Shown: piece after piece, positions 59,824 to 64,000 of the stretch
Layout: every line of letters starts with the position of its first letter
Numbering within the stretch: position 1 is the first letter of the stretch
Assembly: GCF_001723175.1 (NCBI RefSeq)
Contig: NC_064654.1
Location: 2,232,001-2,296,000 of the forward strand
From: Penicillium oxalicum
Lineage: Eukaryota; Ascomycota; Eurotiomycetes; Eurotiales; Aspergillaceae
Length of the DNA: 64,000 bases
Reading direction: 5' to 3'
Notes under the pieces: generated by a model
The model's input: only the letters and a program-made list of their open reading frames with translations
What the model was told of the DNA's origin: nothing
Databases searched by the model: none
Made by a program: the position numbers and the translations under genes

Positions 59824-60457
59824 TTTTGCGGTCTCGAGGGGTCCGAAGAGGGCGTAGGGGAAAGAGTCGTTTGGCGGAAGTCGAGGTGGGCAGGGTCGAA
59901 GTCCAAAAATTCAAGAGACACACAAACTCGCCCCGTTCGGTCAGAGTCGTGGTCACGTCTGTGTGCCGTGGGTTCGCTTAGCCTGTTTGGGCTAGCCGTA
60001 CCCTAAGCTCGATCATGTGACTGTGATGAGTTGCGGCCCTCTAAATCAGGCATAAAAGGTGGGTCTGTCTTAGTGCATACACAAGGCAACAAGGCATCTA
60101 GTTTTGTTGCAGTTTCTTGAGTTCGGTAGTTTGGCAGTCAGCAGTTCAGTTGAATTGGTTGCAGACCCGTCTCAAGTCTGGACGGCGCTGTCCGAGCCTG
60201 GTGGACACAAATGCAGAGTGAGATGGTGTTGGCGGCTTGCGCTTCAATTTATTTAGTCTATTGATTTTCAACGCGAGCAATATTGGCTAAAAGCAAGTTG
60301 ATCGTTTCTCGTAAAGGGGTCAAGTGCAAGAGACGAGTGTACTAGAGACTCCCCGGGCATGATTTCTTGGTGTTTAGCAATGCGAAGTCATGCCATCCAT
60401 TCCTTTGTGAGCGCCAGCGCAATGAGAGCAAAAACAAAAAAGCAGATGATCTACGTT
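59824..60457. promoter_or_regulatory. RPS19 upstream region
   Basis: About 630 bp holding the RPS19 promoter and the 3' UTR of the next minus-strand gene. No individual element is called. Confidence 0.4.
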
Positions 60458-63045
60458 TTACAGAGTGGGCGCTCTCTTCAGTCCCACGCAATATCGAACA
60501 AAAAGCGTATCGACGAAGTGTCCATGTCGAATTCCAGGTGGCCGGCAACGGTTGAATTCGTCAATCGCGTCTTGCACACCATAACCTAACCGCTCGATCA
60601 GATAGCAGGCGATCAGGAATCCAGTACGATTATAGCCATAATGGCAGTGGACGCCGACCAGGGGTCGCGGGAGAGACGTGTCATCCCGTTTTTCCACCAA
60701 GTCGTCGATCTCTCGCTGCAGTCTGTCGACGAGGGCAATAAAATCGCGAGCCTCATCAGGAGTCGGAGGGATTTTGGACACAGTCGGATGCTTATAATAA
60801 TGAACACCACCTTTTTCCATAGTGTTGGGGTTGTATACCGGGCTTTCATGGCTGATGTCAATGACGGCATGGATACGACCGCGATATTTTTGAGAGAATA
60901 AGACGGGATTATGCTCGTCATCAATCTCACGAAGCATCTTCATGGCAGCGAATGTATTCGCGATCGGCTTCGAGACAGGTGCGACTTTCTGCCACTTGGC
61001 AAGATTTTTCACATCCCATTTGCCTGAGGTGTTCATGTATTGTAGCTGCCATCCCAGACCTAAACGTTTGTCGATGTGTTGACTCAGGAAATCTTGTATG
61101 ATACCAGACAAGGTTCGGTAGGTGGCCCGGTCGTACAGAAGAGCGTGAGACGCAGGTGCCGGTAATATAGCTGACTTGACAATTCGCTTGCGACTTCCTT
61201 GGTTACTCGTCGGTTGTTCAATGGTTTTCTCACTGCCGGCCGGTTGCAGGCCAAATTTTTCCTCGTCGGCGAGGCTGGTGGGGGATGCTGGATTTCTGTC
61301 ATGCACACGGGACGCATCAGGGATGACGCTGCTGCCAGTGGTGTCCATGGCGGTATGGACAGATGCATCACCGAAAAACCTGAGCAAATCTTCGATCTCC
61401 GTAGGCTTGGTCACCGAATCTGCCTCCCCGGCGACCAGCAAGATCGGAATCTGAACTGCAGCCCAAATCTTCTGGCCAGGCAAACCTCCGACGGGGTTGC
61501 CGGCTTTGTATTCAGGTAGCGTTCCTGATGCCATGCGACGCCAAACTCCTGTCCGGCTTTGTTTGTTGAAGCGAACTTGAAGGCTGCGGGTTTCTTCGTC
61601 GGCGTCATGACTAACCATGCGCATGACACTCGTACTTCGAATACCACCGCGACGATCCCAGAGGCGCCACAAATCAAATATTGGTTCTGGAATCGAAAGT
61701 AGCCGGCGAAACTTGGCAGTCTCCGCTTCAGACGGCGGCGATGCGCGAGGACAGATCGCGACCATGCTTAGAATGTGCTGTTTGAGATCTTTTCCGATTG
61801 GTGACTCAGACGACGCCATCAGCGCAGACAATGAACAACCAAGACTGTGGCCGACAAGGATGACACCCTGGCCATTCTCTCGGTCCCGATGGGTTTCAAT
61901 TGCGACTGCAACTAACTCGGCCAGTGCCTCCACCGTGTACGCATCCCACTCGGTGGGTGCGAATCTGGACAGACCGCAGCCGGGCAGATCGATGCCCAAG
62001 CATGAACCAACATTGGAAATGCTGGTCAGAAGATGGTGGAACTGCGCCAAAGACCCACCGAGACCATGGACGAAAACCAGCAAGGGAAGGGGAGTCGGCT
62101 TGTCCGGAAGGCGGCTTATGTTTGGATGCGGGCAGAAGAAAGTCCGAACGGCTGGATAGGTTGCAATCGACGTGACATAAGGGCTAAAGGTCGTAAACTT
62201 CCTCAAAATTCCAGGATCTGTTTTAAAAGCTGGGTTGAAATTAGTGCTGTGATCGAGGAGATGGAGACGAGAACACTGCCTGGCCGGGGAATCACTCACC
62301 ATCCGAGGTCTGCTGCTGAGGCTGTGATGACCATTCAGTGGCCTGGCGGTGCGGCTCTGTGCCATGACGAAGGGAGCCGTTGCTATCATAGTCATCGTCT
62401 TCGTAATCGTCGTCTGAGGAGGCGAGAACCTTGGTTGGAGACTTGGCAGAGCGCTTGCGCAGCCCTAGCCCAGGTCGACTCTTGCCCGAGAACCGCTCAC
62501 GCAGGAGGAACGACGAGAACACACCACCCGACCATCGTGATCACAAAGGTAGACAACACAGCCAGTTGATTCCAGTTCACGGTGCCATCCTGATATATAG
62601 ACCGAAGAGAGTCTGCAAGGGAGAGCAAAGAGATGTCTTGAGCAGCGATCCGTGCGGAGTGGTATAGGTTCTGAAAGATTGCGATACCAGGCCAGTCGGG
62701 CAGGCCTTCAGTATTCAAAGACTCATGAAGATCACGAATAGGACCGACAGCTTCATTGAGTCCCATGGTGGATGGAGACTTAAATAGCCCTTCTCCCTTG
62801 GTCTTGCCCCCAAGCACGGGATGATAGCTCCCAGGGCTCTGGACCCGGGGAAGACTGAGAGTCTTACCCACAGGAGGCCACGCCGAGTGTTGCTTGGATC
62901 TCGTCGGCGGAGGATACGCTCGAGTTAGATCTCGAGTCAAGGCCAATGGGAGGCGCTCAATCGGCAACGTTGGGAGATGATCAAACAAGGCATGAGCAGT
63001 TGAGGAGGAAAAGTGAGGCAAAGAAAAAGTATTAGGCTCGACCAC
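60458..63045 (-). CDS. Alpha/beta-hydrolase fused to dual-specificity phosphatase, membrane-anchored; apparent 1-nt insertion
   Basis: About 838 aa, exons 63045-62300 and 62229-60458. The N-terminal 250 residues contain a likely transmembrane helix (LAVLSTFVITMVGW) then FSSFLLRERFSGKSRPG and an acidic linker SSDDDYEDDDYDSNG. The hydrolase domain has LLVFVHGLGGSLAQFHHLLT, the nucleophile elbow VILVGHSLGCSLSAL, the acid region ILLVAGEADSVTKP and a histidine in PASHALLYDR, so the Ser-Asp-His set looks complete. The C-terminal domain is a cysteine phosphatase: VHCHYGYNRTGFLIACYLIE has the HC-x5-R-T signature, followed by FNRCRPPGIRHGHFVDTLF, similar to RNA triphosphatase-like DSPs. One frame break occurs at about 62512-62520, between VGW and FSSFLL; total exon length is one over a multiple of three. 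Substrates of both domains are unknown. Confidence 0.82.
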
Positions 63046-63450
63046 TCATAGTCTCGAACGTCACAGCGTGGGGGAGATCAAACGTGACCTTTGGGCTCCA
63101 CTTCCCGGCCGCACATGACGGAATCGGCGGCTTTGGCTGGCTGAGGCTGCATCCTTAACCTCATTGGTATCTTCTAGCGCTTCTAGAAAATGAGAGATCC
63201 AGCGCATAAATGTGAGGAATAATTTTGGTCGATCAATCGATACTTCAGGAAGGGCACAAAAAAGAGAAGTAGGGATCAATGAACTCAAGTTGCATTTTCC
63301 AATTATAGTATCTTCGAGGGGGCCCCATCTGCACAGGCTTCGAGACGGGAGGGAGCCGCCTTGATGTCTCACAGAATCTGCTTCCTCGTTACCGTGTTCA
63401 AGCCAGTGTAAAACCAAATGTCGTCTGGAAAATAGAATCCAGGAGCATGC
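63046..63450. other. Spacer between two minus-strand genes
   Basis: About 400 bp holding the promoter of the hydrolase-phosphatase gene and the 3' UTR of the dehydratase gene. No coding feature. Confidence 0.45.
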
Positions 63451-64000
63451 CTAAAAGAGATCAGTCATCGCGCCGTGTGATGCATCGCCCACCAGACGAG
63501 CGTATTTGGCAAGCACGCCCCGGGTGATCTGTGGCTCGGGCGGCGTCCACTGGCGGCGACGTTCGTCAAGTTCCTCCTGAGAAACATCCATGGAAATTTC
63601 GTTGTTCTCAGCGTTGATCGTGATTAGATCGCCATCCCGAACCAGTGCGATCGGCCCTCCTACAGCTGCCTCGGGTGTGATATGGCCGACGATGAATCCA
63701 TGGCTCGCTCCCGAATACCTCCCATCCGTGATGAGGGCAACGTTGGTCAACTTGGCACCCATCAGTGCGGCGCTGGCCTTGAGCTGTTCCGGCATTCCAG
63801 GTCCGCCCTTTGGGCCTTCGTAGCGGACGATCAGAACCAAGTTCTCCCCACGTGGGATGCGACCCTCGTCTAGAGCGTCGTTCAACTGTTTCTCCTTATC
63901 AAAGACACGGGCTTTACCGGTGAATTTGAGACCCTCCTTGCCCGTAATCTTAGCCACAGCACCGCCGGGAGCAAGATTACCACGCAGGATCTGGATATGG
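63451..64000 (-). CDS. ilv3: Dihydroxy-acid dehydratase, C-terminal part
   Basis: The last 182 codons of an IlvD/Edd-family enzyme, cut by the window end (its 5' part lies beyond 64000). Conserved segments: [76 protein letters not shown] and [18 protein letters not shown]; it ends [20 protein letters not shown]. The enzyme dehydrates 2,3-dihydroxy-isovalerate and its methyl homologue in mitochondrial valine/isoleucine synthesis using a Fe-S cluster; the cluster cysteines would lie outside the window. The serine in [10 protein letters not shown] is the family's catalytic base position. A resistance-type paralogue in a metabolite cluster cannot be excluded from this part alone. Confidence 0.95.
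   Translation of the reverse strand, partial: HIQILRGNLAPGGAVAKITGKEGLKFTGKARVFDKEKQLNDALDEGRIPRGENLVLIVRYEGPKGGPGMPEQLKASAALMGAKLTNVALITDGRYSGASHGFIVGHITPEAAVGGPIALVRDGDLITINAENNEISMDVSQEELDERRRQWTPPEPQITRGVLAKYARLVGDASHGAMTDLF

Overview
The window looks like nuclear DNA of a filamentous ascomycete (Pezizomycotina), most like the Eurotiales (Aspergillus/Penicillium type). Genes are interrupted by short GT-AG introns of about 45-120 bp, with CTAAC-like branch points shortly before the acceptor. Two genes encode Zn(II)2Cys6 regulators, a fungal class. Conserved single-copy genes match the filamentous-fungal versions in domain order. Genes lie on both strands with no operons. I saw no rRNA, tRNA, CRISPR array or intact transposon.

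Layout. 1-9.4 kb: the 3' part of a fused tryptophan synthase gene (+), two Zn(II)2Cys6 transcription factors (-), and a nitronate monooxygenase (+) divergent from the second factor. 10.8-31 kb: mostly housekeeping genes: RPS12 (-), a HOS4-like Set3-complex ankyrin protein (-), an SRD5A3/DFG10-type polyprenol reductase (+), an ALKBH6-like dioxygenase (-), a PIN4 parvulin (+), a HUT1-type nucleotide-sugar transporter (-), SEN15 (+) and a SIP3/LAM-type BAR-PH-VASt protein (-). 31.4-43.1 kb: KRI1 (+), the ADP/ATP carrier (+), a proline/alanine-rich protein (+) and STB3 (-), with wide spacers. 43.1-48.8 kb: no gene recognised. 48.8-64 kb: a secreted type-B carboxylesterase (+), a protein with a STAND/NLR-like N-terminal domain (-), a family III CoA-transferase (+), a SnoaL-like protein (+), RPS19 (-), an alpha/beta-hydrolase fused to a dual-specificity phosphatase (-), and the 3' end of dihydroxy-acid dehydratase (-).

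The most unusual signal is in the first gene. Its TrpB half keeps the PLP lysine motif, but the catalytic loop reads AQTGAGMHG where the family has AETGAGQHG. The glutamate that activates indole and the conserved glutamine of the carboxylate loop are both replaced. This suggests a neofunctionalised paralogue, possibly tied to the adjacent regulators and the flavin enzyme.

Second, three otherwise well-conserved genes (KRI1, the esterase, the hydrolase-phosphatase fusion) carry four apparent indel frameshifts. KRI1 is essential in yeast, so at least that one is more likely a consensus error than a real null allele.

Exon coordinates come from reading frames and splice consensus by eye. For every spliced gene without a frameshift, the summed exon length is a multiple of three. 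For the frameshifted genes, the remainder matches the proposed indels.
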